Positions 38,144 to 48,877 are shown, counted from the first letter of the stretch. The stretch is 64,000 nt of DNA from CAYLKK01 sp964412505 (GCA_964412505.1 CAYPOM010000003.1:40900-104899), one strand, 5' to 3'. Program-made: numbers and translations. Notes: generated from the sequence alone by a model not told the origin.

Positions 38144-39388
38144 TTAGATATTCTTTTTTATCCATTCAGAAATTTTTTGGGTTATATGTAATCTGTTTAG
38201 CCATTTCCATTCATCCCCTTGCTTCTTATTTTCAACGTTTTGACTCATAGACTCGTATGCCGCATAAACTAACCCATATGTACTTGTTAAGTTTTGAGAA
38301 ATATCGCTATCAGAATACACGATAAAATCATTTAAATTTTTCATACGAACTTTTGTTCCAAGTTCTGCAGTTATCAAATCCTGTAACCCAAGCATGTTAC
38401 TAGCTCCACCAGTCATTGTTATATTAGCGCAGAATGTTTCACAAAATACAGAACATTTTATTCTTTCCTTGATCTCTGATATCAAATTTTTTATACATTT
38501 GAGAATTATTCCATTCACCTGTGTTTTTGAAAGATGTGGAACATCAATAGAATCATTATTACCAAAACTAAACGATAAAACATTAGAATCATCAATATCA
38601 CTAATATTCAATGCAAGGCCATAAAGTACTTTTAACCTTTCAGCTTCAGCATATTTTATTCCTAAAGAATTTGCGATTTCATTTGTGATATGAGCCCCTC
38701 CATATTTTATAACTTCTGAACCACATAAATTCCCATTATAGAAAAAAGAAATAACAGTAGAACTACCTCCAAAATCTATTATCATTTCACATCCATCTGT
38801 ACTTAACAATGCACCTATTGAATAGCTATTAGCAATAACTTTTTGCACATTAACGTGGCACTTAGATAAACACAATAATAAATTGTTTACTTGAGCTCTA
38901 GGTGAAGTGACGACATTCACATCTATTTCTAATTTATCTGCAAGCATACCGACTGGATTTTGTATACCAATTAATCCATCCACAGAAAATGACAATGGAA
39001 TCTTATGTAAATACAAAATAGCTTTATTATCACAACATATCTTTTTTAGGCATCTAGAAATATCGTCTTCTGTAACTATTCTACCACATAAATTAATAAC
39101 GCATTTTCGTATACTGTTTTTTACATTTTCTCCACATACGTTTACGTAAACCTTCTTTACTTGAAAATTAGCCTGACTTTCTGCGATTTCTATCGCCTTT
39201 GCAACAGATTCTTGTACTGAATTCATATCAGTAATAACACCTGAAGAAATACCTAAACATGAGCAATACCCCAAACCAATTATCTCTAATTTTTTGTTTT
39301 TTAATAACCTAGCAATACAACAACATACCTTCGTATTACATATATCAATTACAGAAACAATTTCATTATGCTTATATTTATATTTCAT
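38144..39388 (-). CDS. ftsA: Cell division protein FtsA
   Basis: A 414-residue actin-like protein that tethers FtsZ filaments to the inner membrane. It begins with VSVIDICNTKVCCCIARLL (phosphate-1 region) and contains the adenosine-site-like DFGGSSTVIS near residue 200, ITMTGGASNMLGL near 330 and a C-terminal basic amphipathic segment IWSEWIKK-type end (SEWIKKNI). ATG 39388 is preferred to 39412 because AGGAG is placed just upstream; it overlaps the ftsQ stop by 11 bases. In most bacteria ftsZ follows; here tssK follows instead. Confidence 0.92.
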   Translation of the reverse strand: MKYKYKHNEIVSVIDICNTKVCCCIARLLKNKKLEIIGLGYCSCLGISSGVITDMNSVQESVAKAIEIAESQANFQVKKVYVNVCGENVKNSIRKCVINLCGRIVTEDDISRCLKKICCDNKAILYLHKIPLSFSVDGLIGIQNPVGMLADKLEIDVNVVTSPRAQVNNLLLCLSKCHVNVQKVIANSYSIGALLSTDGCEMIIDFGGSSTVISFFYNGNLCGSEVIKYGGAHITNEIANSLGIKYAEAERLKVLYGLALNISDIDDSNVLSFSFGNNDSIDVPHLSKTQVNGIILKCIKNLISEIKERIKCSVFCETFCANITMTGGASNMLGLQDLITAELGTKVRMKNLNDFIVYSDSDISQNLTSTYGLVYAAYESMSQNVENKKQGDEWKWLNRLHITQKISEWIKKNI

Positions 39389-40094
39389 TATTTCTCCTGC
39401 TTCTGTTTTCAAGCTTATGAATAATTACTCTATCATTTATTCTAAGATCTATTATGCTTATACCTTTCTGGAAGCAAAACTCCCCTCGACTATTTTTTTC
39501 AAGATAAGACAAAGCAGAAAGTATATTTTTTTCAGGCAATTTGATCAAAATATTTGACTTAGTCTGAATATTCCACCTTCGTTCAGATATGCGATTACAA
39601 AATGCAATTTGCTCTTTAAGTACAGGAAATTTGCTCAATATAGAAAATAGATCAGAAACTTCTGCCTCAGCATTCCTTCCTGTCAAGATCGCCAAACTCT
39701 TATCATATGGGATTCTTTTTATTGGGAACGCATTACTGTCTTCATCAACGAATAACAATTTATTGCCACGTTTTAAGTATGCAATTGGCTTACGTTCACT
39801 TACATATATTTTATATGTATCAGGAAATTCTCTCCTAACAATAACATTTTTCAATTCATCTATTTCAAGAATTAAACTACGAATATTTTCAACGCTATTT
39901 GAAAAAATAAAATCAGATTTTTTTAGTCCAGATTTCATAATTATTTCGTCTTTCTGTACAAAATGATTCCCTGATACATCAATATGTTTTACCCTAAACA
40001 CACGGTTAAAAATATTTACAATATCGTTTCTATTTTTCTCAACAATCATGAAAATACACACGCATGCTATTGCGCATATTTTAAATATTTTCAC
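39378..40094 (-). CDS. ftsQ: Cell division protein FtsQ
   Basis: A 238-residue bitopic division protein. One membrane helix (IFKICAIACVCIFMIV) near the start is followed by a POTRA domain (FRVKHIDVSGNHFVQKDEII) and the beta domain (RREFPDTYKIYVSERKPIAYL). It links peptidoglycan synthases to the divisome. I favour GTG 40094, which overlaps the ddl stop as GTGA, a typical coupling. The alternative ATG 40127 would add 11 residues and a longer overlap. The order ddl-ftsQ-ftsA is that of the conserved division/cell-wall cluster. Confidence 0.88.
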   Translation of the reverse strand: MKIFKICAIACVCIFMIVEKNRNDIVNIFNRVFRVKHIDVSGNHFVQKDEIIMKSGLKKSDFIFSNSVENIRSLILEIDELKNVIVRREFPDTYKIYVSERKPIAYLKRGNKLLFVDEDSNAFPIKRIPYDKSLAILTGRNAEAEVSDLFSILSKFPVLKEQIAFCNRISERRWNIQTKSNILIKLPEKNILSALSYLEKNSRGEFCFQKGISIIDLRINDRVIIHKLENRSRRNNEI

Positions 40095-41005
40095 TGTCCA
40101 TCGTAACACGAGTGTTCCACCATCCACTTAACTAATGAATCAAATGACATACCTTGCTTTTGCGCTTGCTCAGGTAATAACGAAACTTCAGTCATCCCAG
40201 GCTGTGTATTTATTTCTAAAATATATATTTCATTATGCTCTTCATCGTATCTAAAATCAACACGTGCAGCTCCCCTACACCCTACAGTACTATAAACGAG
40301 TTCAGCATACTTCATTAATTTATCTGCAATTCCAACATTTATATTAGCAGGCAAGACATGTCGAGTATTCTTACTAACATACTTATTTTTATAATCATAA
40401 AAACCAGAAGCTGTAATTATTTCTGTAACAGCTAAAGACTTATTTCCGACCAATCCTACAGTTAATTCTCTACCTGGAATATATTTTTGTACAATAGCAT
40501 GTTCACCATACGACCACTCTATATTTTTTATGTCATTTTCATTAAATATTATATAAACACCTACAGACGATCCTCCATCTACAGGTTTTATTACATATGG
40601 GAAATCCATCAAAATTTCATTCAATTTTTGTTTAGAAACTAACATATTCTCAGGCACTGGCAATCCACAACCTTTACACAGCATCCCAAACATATACTTA
40701 TCCATAGCGATAGATGAAGCAACAACGCCTGAATGCGTATATGGAATCTTTAATAAATTAAATACAGATTGTATATTCCCATTTTCCCCGGAACCTCCAT
40801 GTAATCCATTAACAATACACTTCGGAGAAAAAGCTGTTATTTTGTTACATAATTCATCCAAATTGCCATTAAAATCTATTTCTAAAACGTCATAATTCAA
40901 TCTATTTAACGCATTAAAATACGCTCTTCCTGAAATTATAGAAATTTCTCGTTCTGACGAATCACCACCATATACCAAACACACTTTTTCATTTTCCATG
41001 GTCAT
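40091..41005 (-). CDS. ddl: D-alanine--D-alanine ligase
   Basis: A 304-residue ATP-grasp ligase that makes the D-Ala-D-Ala dipeptide for peptidoglycan. Features: CLVYGGDSSEREIS at the N-terminus, NGLHGGSGENG, the ATP-binding VIKPVDGGSSVGVYI, and the C-terminal RVDFRY and EINTQPGMT containing metal and substrate ligands. It is the first gene of the leftward division cluster. Two in-frame ATGs, 41005 and 40999, are both possible; neither has a strong ribosome-binding site. The 256 bases upstream of it contain the terminator of the next gene over. Confidence 0.95.
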   Translation of the reverse strand: MTMENEKVCLVYGGDSSEREISIISGRAYFNALNRLNYDVLEIDFNGNLDELCNKITAFSPKCIVNGLHGGSGENGNIQSVFNLLKIPYTHSGVVASSIAMDKYMFGMLCKGCGLPVPENMLVSKQKLNEILMDFPYVIKPVDGGSSVGVYIIFNENDIKNIEWSYGEHAIVQKYIPGRELTVGLVGNKSLAVTEIITASGFYDYKNKYVSKNTRHVLPANINVGIADKLMKYAELVYSTVGCRGAARVDFRYDEEHNEIYILEINTQPGMTEVSLLPEQAQKQGMSFDSLVKWMVEHSCYDGQ

Positions 41006-41200
41006 ATTATAACTTATTCATTAATTTTTGTAATTCTATAGTAAAATAAAGCTTTTCTCAAGGAAAATGGATATATTTGATTAAACGCGCAGATTAAAAC
41101 AGAAAATTAATTAATAGGATATAAAACAATTTTCAATATTAATGATACTACGTATAAAACAACACAGTATAGAAAACCAATGGAATTTATAAAGTCTTTG

Positions 41201-41245
41201 TTTATAAATAAAAAGCGGTTATTAGCTCAAACAAATAACCGCTTT
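41201..41245 (-). terminator. Rho-independent terminator of the parvulin gene
   Basis: A perfect 12-base stem, AAAGCGGTTATT (41212-41223) with AATAACCGCTTT (41234-41245), with a ten-base loop. On the minus strand it is followed by TTTTATTTATA. It lies 16 bases after the stop of the parvulin gene. Confidence 0.88.
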
Positions 41246-41261
41246 ACAGTAATAAAAAATA

Positions 41262-42458
41262 TTATTTACCGAAACCAAAGAAGCCCTTTACCTTATCAAA
41301 GAAGCCATCTGACTTTTCCGTTTGCACATCAGAAGCTGATTTTTTATCTTCTGAAGAATCAGATTTTGTAGATTGCTCTGCGGTAGCTGCGACAGTTGCG
41401 ACACTTTCAGAGCTCTTATCTGTTACGACGCTATTCTCTGAAGTGGTTGGCTCCTTCGCCTCTGCTGAAGCATCGTCTTCTAGTATTAATTTTACTATAT
41501 CTACAACCTTCCCACTATTCGTAGTTGTCGTAATCTTGTTTTTAGCAACGAGAGTCTTCAACAATTTGTCCATTTCAGTCCTTAGCACTTTCGCTTCAAT
41601 CTCTCTACGAACTTTATCATATTCTTGTGGCTGCATATGAACTCTTTTACCTACACCTAAAATATGGTACCCCATAGGCCCCTTAATAGGCTCTTTAATA
41701 TAGTCACTTTCTTTAAGTGTGGCTAATATCCTCATATTGTCAGGAAGATCGGAAATTGCCACAGTTTCCTCTTCACCACCTTTGTCTTTAGAAGGGGCAA
41801 TACTGTGTTTCTTCGCTAGGTCAGCAAACTTTTCTCCAGCTTTTAATTTTTGCATAACTTCCTTCGCTGTTTTTTCATCTTTTACAGCTATACTCAAAAT
41901 TTGGATTCCCTCTTTTGGAAAGCCTTTTTTATATTCCTCATACTCAGCTTTGCACATATCTTCAGTTATTCTAGCAAACACGACTTTCTGCATATAAGCT
42001 CTTGCTATAAGCTGATCAGTCATTGTCTTGATTTGATCCTTTATTATTGGATCATCTTGTATACCTATATTCTTCCCTTCATTTACAAATAAAGCTTCAG
42101 TTAACTTCCCTTTACAAATAGCCTTCAAGAACGCCTCTTCAGCTTTTAAATCTTTATCTTTACCACGAACAGACGCAGCCGCTCTACTTACATCATTGAT
42201 AAAAGATTGCCAATTTATATGATTTGTTCCGACAAGTACAGTACGAATATCTTTCAAGCTTTCTAACAACTGACTACCTTCATCTTTCTTAGCTTCATTT
42301 TTTTTCCCATCGTCAGCTACAACATTTCCATCTACGTTTGCCTTGTCCACGACTTGAGCTACTGAATTTTCATCAGCAGTCTCCGCATTAACACAATCAA
42401 TCAAACCACAGTTAAATAAAGAAAATAAAACTGTGCTAAATAATATCTTTTTGTTCAT
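41262..42458 (-). CDS. Exported parvulin-type peptidyl-prolyl isomerase (SurA/PpiC-like)
   Basis: A 398-residue exported folding factor. Signal peptide MNKKILFSTVLFSLFN with cleavage near VNA-ET. A SurA_N-like helical region occupies about 60-165, then the parvulin domain: GIQILSIAVKDEKTAKEV, KAGEKFADLAKKHSIAPSKDKGGEE and GPMGYHILGVGKR, all canonical rotamase segments. Beyond residue 300 is a long low-complexity Ser/Ala/Glu tail ending DGFFDKVKGFFGFGK, an amphipathic helix that might contact membrane. It probably escorts outer-membrane proteins through the periplasm. It has its own promoter (42516-42544) and terminator (41201-41245). Confidence 0.88.
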   Translation of the reverse strand: MNKKILFSTVLFSLFNCGLIDCVNAETADENSVAQVVDKANVDGNVVADDGKKNEAKKDEGSQLLESLKDIRTVLVGTNHINWQSFINDVSRAAASVRGKDKDLKAEEAFLKAICKGKLTEALFVNEGKNIGIQDDPIIKDQIKTMTDQLIARAYMQKVVFARITEDMCKAEYEEYKKGFPKEGIQILSIAVKDEKTAKEVMQKLKAGEKFADLAKKHSIAPSKDKGGEEETVAISDLPDNMRILATLKESDYIKEPIKGPMGYHILGVGKRVHMQPQEYDKVRREIEAKVLRTEMDKLLKTLVAKNKITTTTNSGKVVDIVKLILEDDASAEAKEPTTSENSVVTDKSSESVATVAATAEQSTKSDSSEDKKSASDVQTEKSDGFFDKVKGFFGFGK

Positions 42459-42515
42459 ATCACACCTAAAAAATCAAATAGAACACACACAACATCTACG
42501 ACAAGTTTTTCGAGG

Positions 42516-42544
42516 ATTTTAGCAAAAACCCAATAACATTGCAA
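42516..42544 (-). promoter_or_regulatory. Promoter for the parvulin gene
   Basis: On the minus strand TTGCAA (42539-42544) and TAAAAT (42516-42521) are separated by 17 bases, with an expected start about 50 bases before the ATG. Confidence 0.6.
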
Positions 42545-42595
42545 TTTCTCTAAAATGTTAGCTTAACTCTAGCTAATATATTATTAATACAAAAA

Positions 42596-42829
42596 CTAGA
42601 GTCTAACAACAGCTGTAATTTCAGGAAAGTGAGTCTTCAATATAGGCTCTATCATACCACTCATTGTTTCTTGTGCCCTAGGACAACAAGCACAAATGCC
42701 CTTTAACTCGACATACAAAACCCCATCTTCAAACGATGATGCAACTATATCACCTCCATCGTTTTTCAGAATAGGGCTGATCTCAGACTCTAAGACTCCA
42801 TTTACTTTTTCTAAAAAAGACTGACTCAT
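42596..42829 (-). CDS. NifU-like iron-sulfur scaffold (Nfu domain)
   Basis: A 77-residue single Nfu domain. The conserved pieces are ISPILKNDGGDI, a beta-strand, and the cluster-binding CxxC in GICACCPRAQETM followed by an IEPILK helix. Such proteins carry an Fe-S cluster to apoproteins. The window lacks the N-terminal half of the larger NfuA/Nfu1 proteins, so this is the short form. A small inverted repeat (TTAGCT/AGCTAA, about 42559-42577) after its stop might attenuate transcription. Upstream lies the terminator of groEL. Confidence 0.9.
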   Translation of the reverse strand: MSQSFLEKVNGVLESEISPILKNDGGDIVASSFEDGVLYVELKGICACCPRAQETMSGMIEPILKTHFPEITAVVRL

Positions 42830-42844
42830 TAAATATCATCCAAT

Positions 42845-42876
42845 ATAAAAAAATTACGCCAGTTAAACTGGCGTAA
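42845..42876 (-). terminator. Rho-independent terminator after groEL
   Basis: On the minus strand TTACGCCAGTT pairs with AACTGGCGTAA (42854-42876) and is followed by a run of seven T. It is 15 bases after the groEL stop. Confidence 0.88.
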
Positions 42877-42891
42877 AAAGAGACAAGCTGA

Positions 42892-44538
<1,647 letters not shown>

Positions 44539-44565
44539 TTATCTCCTAAAAATTCAAATACAAAA

Positions 44566-44856
44566 TTAACCCAAAATTCCGAGAATATCAGACTCCTTAA
44601 GAATCACGTATTCTTCACCTTTAATTTTTACTTCTGTCCCGCCCCACTTAGCGAATAACACCTTGTCACCGACTTTCACATCTAATGGTCGGACATTTCC
44701 TTGTTCATTAATTGCGCCAGATCCGACTGCTAATACTTCTCCAGATATTGGTTTTTCTTTCGCCGTGTCTGGAATAATTATACCGCCAGGACTTTTCTCT
44801 TCCTGCTCGATTTTTTTTATCAGCACTTTATCGTGCAACGGTCTAAAATCAATCAT
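44566..44856 (-). CDS. groES: Co-chaperonin GroES (10 kDa)
   Basis: A 96-residue co-chaperonin forming the heptameric lid on GroEL. It starts [15 protein letters not shown] and has the mobile loop [18 protein letters not shown], then [16 protein letters not shown]. Length is typical. AGGAG stands seven bases before the ATG. It is the first gene of the groESL operon. Confidence 0.99.
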   Translation of the reverse strand: MIDFRPLHDKVLIKKIEQEEKSPGGIIIPDTAKEKPISGEVLAVGSGAINEQGNVRPLDVKVGDKVLFAKWGGTEVKIKGEEYVILKESDILGILG

Positions 44857-44896
44857 ATTATTTCTCCTAAAAATTACACACTTAGCACTTTATGAT

Positions 44897-44939
44897 ACTG
44901 CATTAATTGCAGTGTACACCAACATTATCATGTTGTCAA
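44897..44939 (-). promoter_or_regulatory. groES: groESL promoter with overlapping palindrome
   Basis: On the minus strand, TTGACA (44934-44939) is followed after 17 bases by TACACT (44911-44916), a strong sigma-70 type promoter. A palindrome ACTGCA-N5-TGCAGT (44897-44913) overlaps the downstream edge of the -10 and the predicted start, and a second one, ACTCAA-AC-TTGAGT, lies at 44954-44967 upstream. I looked for a CIRCE element (TTAGCACTC-N9-GAGTGCTAA) and see only a right-hand-like AAGTGCTAA, so HrcA control is not supported. The palindrome at the start site is the better operator candidate. Confidence 0.7.
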
Positions 44940-44987
44940 CAACGACTACAACCACTCAAACTTGAGTTAAATCTGAGCTAGAAACAA

Positions 44988-45929
44988 TTACATATCAAAC
45001 AATTTTATTAATTCATTTTTATGAATCGAATCATCAAATTGATTTAATAATTTCACTGCATTAAATGATATTTCACGTAACTCTTCTTCTACAATTTTAT
45101 CAATATTATGATGCCTCATCATATCGACAACTACACCAAAATTTTCAGTAGATGGCTTATTAAAATACAAAGAGACCAATCTTTTTTCTGACTCTTTCAC
45201 ATTTTTATACAATCGCATTAAAGGCAGAGTCACTATTCCATTCAAAAAGTCAGCTCCTGTGTCTTTTCCTAACTTATCCTTTGTCCAGAAATAATCTTTA
45301 TAATCATCCAATATTTGAAAAAATCTTCCAAAAAGCACTCCATATGTGTATACAATTTCTGCAGTTTCCACAGATAAGCGATTAATCAAACAAGCAGTTT
45401 TGCAAATGATTTCAAAAAAAACACCAGTCTTTAAGTGTATATTATGATAGTACTTGGAATCTATATCGTCTAACCAAAGTGAATTTTCTATCATTTCACC
45501 AGAAACTAAATTTCTACCAAGATCTGAAAAAAGTTTTACAAATTTCCATGATTTTATATCTCTAACAAGATCCATTGATGTGCAAATTAAATAATCCCCA
45601 GCTAAAATGCTGAATTTAGAAGAATACAATGCTCTCAAATTTTTCTTGCCACGTCTATAATCAGCCTCATCTATAACGTCATCATGAAAAAGAGTAGCTG
45701 TATGAAATAATTCAAATGCGGCTGCGACTTTTACTGGAACAACAACATCTGGATTAAGCAATTTTGTAATATGATAAAAAAAACGACTTCTAATATGCTT
45801 ACCCATACAATTTTTTACATTTTCTACTATTGCTTTTTGAGCCCCTAAAATAGCGCTTATTTCTGTGTCTTTGACTGCATTTAAAAATTGATCTACACAG
45901 TTTGCATTTTTATCATTTAATTGAATCAT
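44988..45929 (-). CDS. ispB: Polyprenyl diphosphate synthase (octaprenyl type)
   Basis: A 313-residue trans-isoprenyl diphosphate synthase, likely supplying the quinone side chain. The first Asp-rich motif is LFHDDVIDEADYRRG (DDxxD), the second is LDDYKDYF (DDxxD), and KTG occurs between them. Such proteins add isopentenyl units to FPP; chain length cannot be told here. The gene lies 11 bases downstream of ftsY and about 50 bases upstream of the groES promoter. Its product would provide the prenyl donor for a UbiA-type enzyme such as the degraded one at 18863. Confidence 0.88.
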   Translation of the reverse strand: MIQLNDKNANCVDQFLNAVKDTEISAILGAQKAIVENVKNCMGKHIRSRFFYHITKLLNPDVVVPVKVAAAFELFHTATLFHDDVIDEADYRRGKKNLRALYSSKFSILAGDYLICTSMDLVRDIKSWKFVKLFSDLGRNLVSGEMIENSLWLDDIDSKYYHNIHLKTGVFFEIICKTACLINRLSVETAEIVYTYGVLFGRFFQILDDYKDYFWTKDKLGKDTGADFLNGIVTLPLMRLYKNVKESEKRLVSLYFNKPSTENFGVVVDMMRHHNIDKIVEEELREISFNAVKLLNQFDDSIHKNELIKLFDM

Positions 45930-45940
45930 ATAACTAAAAA

Positions 45941-46816
45941 TTACTTAAAAATAGCATCAATATATTCATTAGGAACAAAATTCTTAATTGAGTTTACATC
46001 TTCACCAAAACATACAGCCGAAATTGGCAATTTGAAATCTTTTATAATACCAACAATAGCCCCACCTTTCGCTGTACTATCTAATTTTGTAACAATTACA
46101 CTATCTATACCGACTGTTTTAGAAAATATCTCTATCTGAGCAAATGCATTTTGCCCAGTTATCCCATCAAGAACAATGACAGTCTCATGCGGAATATCTG
46201 GATTATTTTTTTTAAGAACATTCTTAATTTTTAATAATTCTTGCATCAAGTCATCTCTTGTATGCAAACGACCAGCTGTATCAATAATCAAAACATCGTT
46301 TTTACAGCTACATGCATCTTTATAAGCTTTGTATGCAACACTAGCAGGATCAGCATTCTCGTTCCCCATGGTTATATCACATCCGATCTCATTACACCAA
46401 AAAGCAAGCTGCTCAACTGCGGCAGCCCTGAAAGTATCGCACGCTCCTACTCTCACACTTAAATTATTATTTTTAAAATGATTAGCTAACTTTGCTATTG
46501 TAGTAGTCTTTCCATTACCATTTACACCAGTTACTAAAACCACATATGGAACATCATGTAATTTCCTATCCAGCAAATCTGATTTTTTACTATTTAAAAT
46601 TTGAAGCAAATATTCTTTTACGTATAAATTTATATCTTTCGGCCTATTTTTTTTTATACTCTCAATTATTTCGTCAGTTACATCGACACCAAAATCTGCC
46701 TGTAAAAATACAGCCTCTAAATCATCAACTTCATTTAAATCTATCTTTCTAAACTTAGATAAAATCTTTTCGGATGTGTTAGAAACAGCAGTTTTAATCT
46801 TAGAAAACAATCCCAT
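45941..46816 (-). CDS. ftsY: Signal recognition particle receptor FtsY
   Basis: A 291-residue SRP-type GTPase that docks ribosome-nascent-chain complexes at SecYEG. The N-terminal helical domain (residues 1-85) is short, without the long acidic A domain, as usual in alphaproteobacteria. The G domain has GVNGNGKTTT (G1), DTFRAAAVEQL, DTAGRL and TKLDSTAKGG. The usual GVGK in G1 reads GNGK. Gene starts one base after the mtaB stop, so both are coupled. Confidence 0.97.
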   Translation of the reverse strand: MGLFSKIKTAVSNTSEKILSKFRKIDLNEVDDLEAVFLQADFGVDVTDEIIESIKKNRPKDINLYVKEYLLQILNSKKSDLLDRKLHDVPYVVLVTGVNGNGKTTTIAKLANHFKNNNLSVRVGACDTFRAAAVEQLAFWCNEIGCDITMGNENADPASVAYKAYKDACSCKNDVLIIDTAGRLHTRDDLMQELLKIKNVLKKNNPDIPHETVIVLDGITGQNAFAQIEIFSKTVGIDSVIVTKLDSTAKGGAIVGIIKDFKLPISAVCFGEDVNSIKNFVPNEYIDAIFK

Positions 46817-46817
46817 T

Positions 46818-48035
46818 TCACTTCACCTTTGCAATCAGTTTTCCATCTTTATAATCAACACAAAACATATCGTAAGTACGCCCTACTTGCAATGCATCCT
46901 CTGTTTCAACATGCAAAAAATTGTCAGTTTTCCCTGAGTGATCCGTTTCAGCCAATACTGTCACAAATTTCCCTATGTAAGATATAAGTTTTTTCTCTAG
47001 AATTTCACCAGAAATACGAATCAATTCTCTAGCTCTTTGGCGCCTAATTTTTTTATCGACTTGAGGCATACATGCCGCGGCTGTCCCAGGTCTCTCTGAA
47101 TATGGGAAAATATGACACAACTGTATATTACACTCTTTAATAAAATCACATGTATTTTGGAACATTTCATCAGTTTCTGTCGGAAATCCAGCAATGAAAT
47201 CAGCACCAAAGACAACATCATGTCTAACAGAACGAATTTTATTTATAAGACGTATGACTTGATCACGAGAGTGACGTCGCAACATACGACGTAAAACCAT
47301 GTCATCTCCAGATTGTATACTTAAATGAATATGCGGCATCATTCTATCTTCATCTTTAAACAATGCTATGAAATCATCATCTAAATCAGCAGGATCTAAA
47401 GAAGACAATCTAAGCCGTTTTAATTCATCCAAATTGCGCAATAAAAATCTACATAAATTAGAAAGAGATAAGCCATTAAAATTGTAAAATGAAATATTCA
47501 CACCAGTTAATACAATTTCTTTCACAGATTCATTCTTAAACCTATCGACAATATCAGCAAGTATCGTTTCAGGATGTAAGCTAACACTAGCTCCACGCGT
47601 TTTTCTAACTATACAATATGTACAAGTATTATCACACCCATTTTGAATTTGCACAAAAGCTCTTACATTGCTTTTTCCCAGTTTAGGTATTTTTGTTAAA
47701 CTGCTCGCATACTTAATGTACGAGTTTATATCTAACTTTTTAGAATTTTCTATTATCCCGACAACTCCTTCCATTTCAGCAAAAGTTTCAGCATCGTTTT
47801 CAGATGCGCAACCAGTGATAATTATTTTTGTATTTGGATTGTCATTGTGAATTTTCCTAATATATTGTTTAACTTGCCTTTCTGCCTCAGCAGTTACAGC
47901 GCATGAATTAATTATCACAAATCCACTTAATCCAAGTTCGCACGCTATTTCTTCAATCTTTTCAGATTCACAAGCATTCAATCTACACCCGAAATTAACA
48001 ACACAAGGTCTATTTAACAAATTCTTATTACACAT
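46818..48035 (-). CDS. mtaB: tRNA t6A37 methylthiotransferase MtaB
   Basis: A 405-residue radical-SAM methylthiotransferase making ms2t6A at tRNA position 37. The N-terminal cluster-binding cysteines lie in NFGCRLNACES, NSCAVTAEA and TGCASEN. The radical-SAM CxxxCxxC is GCDNTCTYC near residue 150, and the C-terminal TRAM domain begins near residue 345. These fit MtaB rather than MiaB (no MiaB-type N-terminal motif). The ATG at 48035 is only one base past the T-run of the rpsD terminator, without a visible ribosome-binding site. A TTG at 48020 is the alternative start. Confidence 0.9.
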   Translation of the reverse strand: MCNKNLLNRPCVVNFGCRLNACESEKIEEIACELGLSGFVIINSCAVTAEAERQVKQYIRKIHNDNPNTKIIITGCASENDAETFAEMEGVVGIIENSKKLDINSYIKYASSLTKIPKLGKSNVRAFVQIQNGCDNTCTYCIVRKTRGASVSLHPETILADIVDRFKNESVKEIVLTGVNISFYNFNGLSLSNLCRFLLRNLDELKRLRLSSLDPADLDDDFIALFKDEDRMMPHIHLSIQSGDDMVLRRMLRRHSRDQVIRLINKIRSVRHDVVFGADFIAGFPTETDEMFQNTCDFIKECNIQLCHIFPYSERPGTAAACMPQVDKKIRRQRARELIRISGEILEKKLISYIGKFVTVLAETDHSGKTDNFLHVETEDALQVGRTYDMFCVDYKDGKLIAKVK

Positions 48036-48036
48036 A

Positions 48037-48065
48037 CAAAAAAGGCACGCGATTTCGCACGTGCC
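48037..48065 (-). terminator. Rho-independent terminator after rpsD
   Basis: On the minus strand GGCACGTG-CG-AAAT-CG-CGTGCC forms a six-pair GC stem plus two inner pairs, followed by six T (48037-48042). It lies 22 bases after the rpsD stop and abuts the mtaB start codon. Confidence 0.85.
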
Positions 48066-48087
48066 CCCATAATATTAATACAATGGA

Positions 48088-48702
48088 CTACCTAGAGTAG
48101 AACTCGACGACCAAATTTGGCTCCATCAAAACAGGATAAGGCACGTCAGCCAACTTAGGCGCATTTAAAAACGTTCCTTTTAAAGTACTATGATCTACTG
48201 TCATATACCCAGGCACATCTCTTTCTGTAGACTGTATAGCAGAAAGGACTACAACGTTCTCTTTCAATTTAGAAGATACCTCAATTTCATCTCCGTCTTT
48301 TAGAGAGTAAGAAGCGATATTCACACGTTGTCCGTTTACCTTAACATGCCCGTGACTTACAAGTTGTCTAGCAGCGAAAACAGAAGGAGCAAATTTCATT
48401 CTGTAAACTACAGCATCTAATCTACGCTCTAAAAGCTCGATTATATTCTCGCTGGTATCGCCACGCTTTCTCATAGCTTTTTCGTAAATACGACGGAACT
48501 GCTTCTCAGTAATATTGCCGTAATACCCTTTCAACTTCTGCTTAGCTAACAACTGTATACCATATTCTGTTGGCTTCTTACGATTTGCACCATGCTGACC
48601 AGGAGCATAGCTACGTGCGTTGACAGGACTCTTAGCCCTTCCCCACAGATTGACGCCCAACCTACGATCAATCTTAAACTTAGCTGATAAACGCTTTCCC
48701 AT
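48088..48702 (-). CDS. rpsD: 30S ribosomal protein S4
   Basis: A 204-residue primary 16S-binding protein. It starts [26 protein letters not shown], then AYAPGQHG-like [24 protein letters not shown], and the S4 RNA-binding domain [32 protein letters not shown]. Length is typical. It is a single-gene unit with its own promoter and terminator. Confidence 0.99.
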   Translation of the reverse strand: MGKRLSAKFKIDRRLGVNLWGRAKSPVNARSYAPGQHGANRKKPTEYGIQLLAKQKLKGYYGNITEKQFRRIYEKAMRKRGDTSENIIELLERRLDAVVYRMKFAPSVFAARQLVSHGHVKVNGQRVNIASYSLKDGDEIEVSSKLKENVVVLSAIQSTERDVPGYMTVDHSTLKGTFLNAPKLADVPYPVLMEPNLVVEFYSR

Positions 48703-48729
48703 TAATTATCCATAAAACTAAACATTTGC

Positions 48730-48758
48730 ATTGTACAATCTAATATAAATAAAGTCAA
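48730..48758 (-). promoter_or_regulatory. rpsD: Promoter for rpsD
   Basis: On the minus strand TTGACT (48753-48758) and TACAAT (48730-48735) are spaced by 17 bases. The start of transcription would be about 20 bases before ATG 48702, leaving a very short leader. Confidence 0.75.
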
Positions 48759-48877
48759 ACAAACGCAACACTATTGTAGTTTGTCGATAAGATTTACTGA
48801 TAATATGAATGATATAAGTATATATAAATACACGAAATCAATCTGCAAATATATTAAACAGTGATAAAATCACATTA

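Noticed and set aside
44880..44930. CIRCE element at groESL
   Set aside because: Only one half resembling AAGTGCTAA is present; the left half is not.
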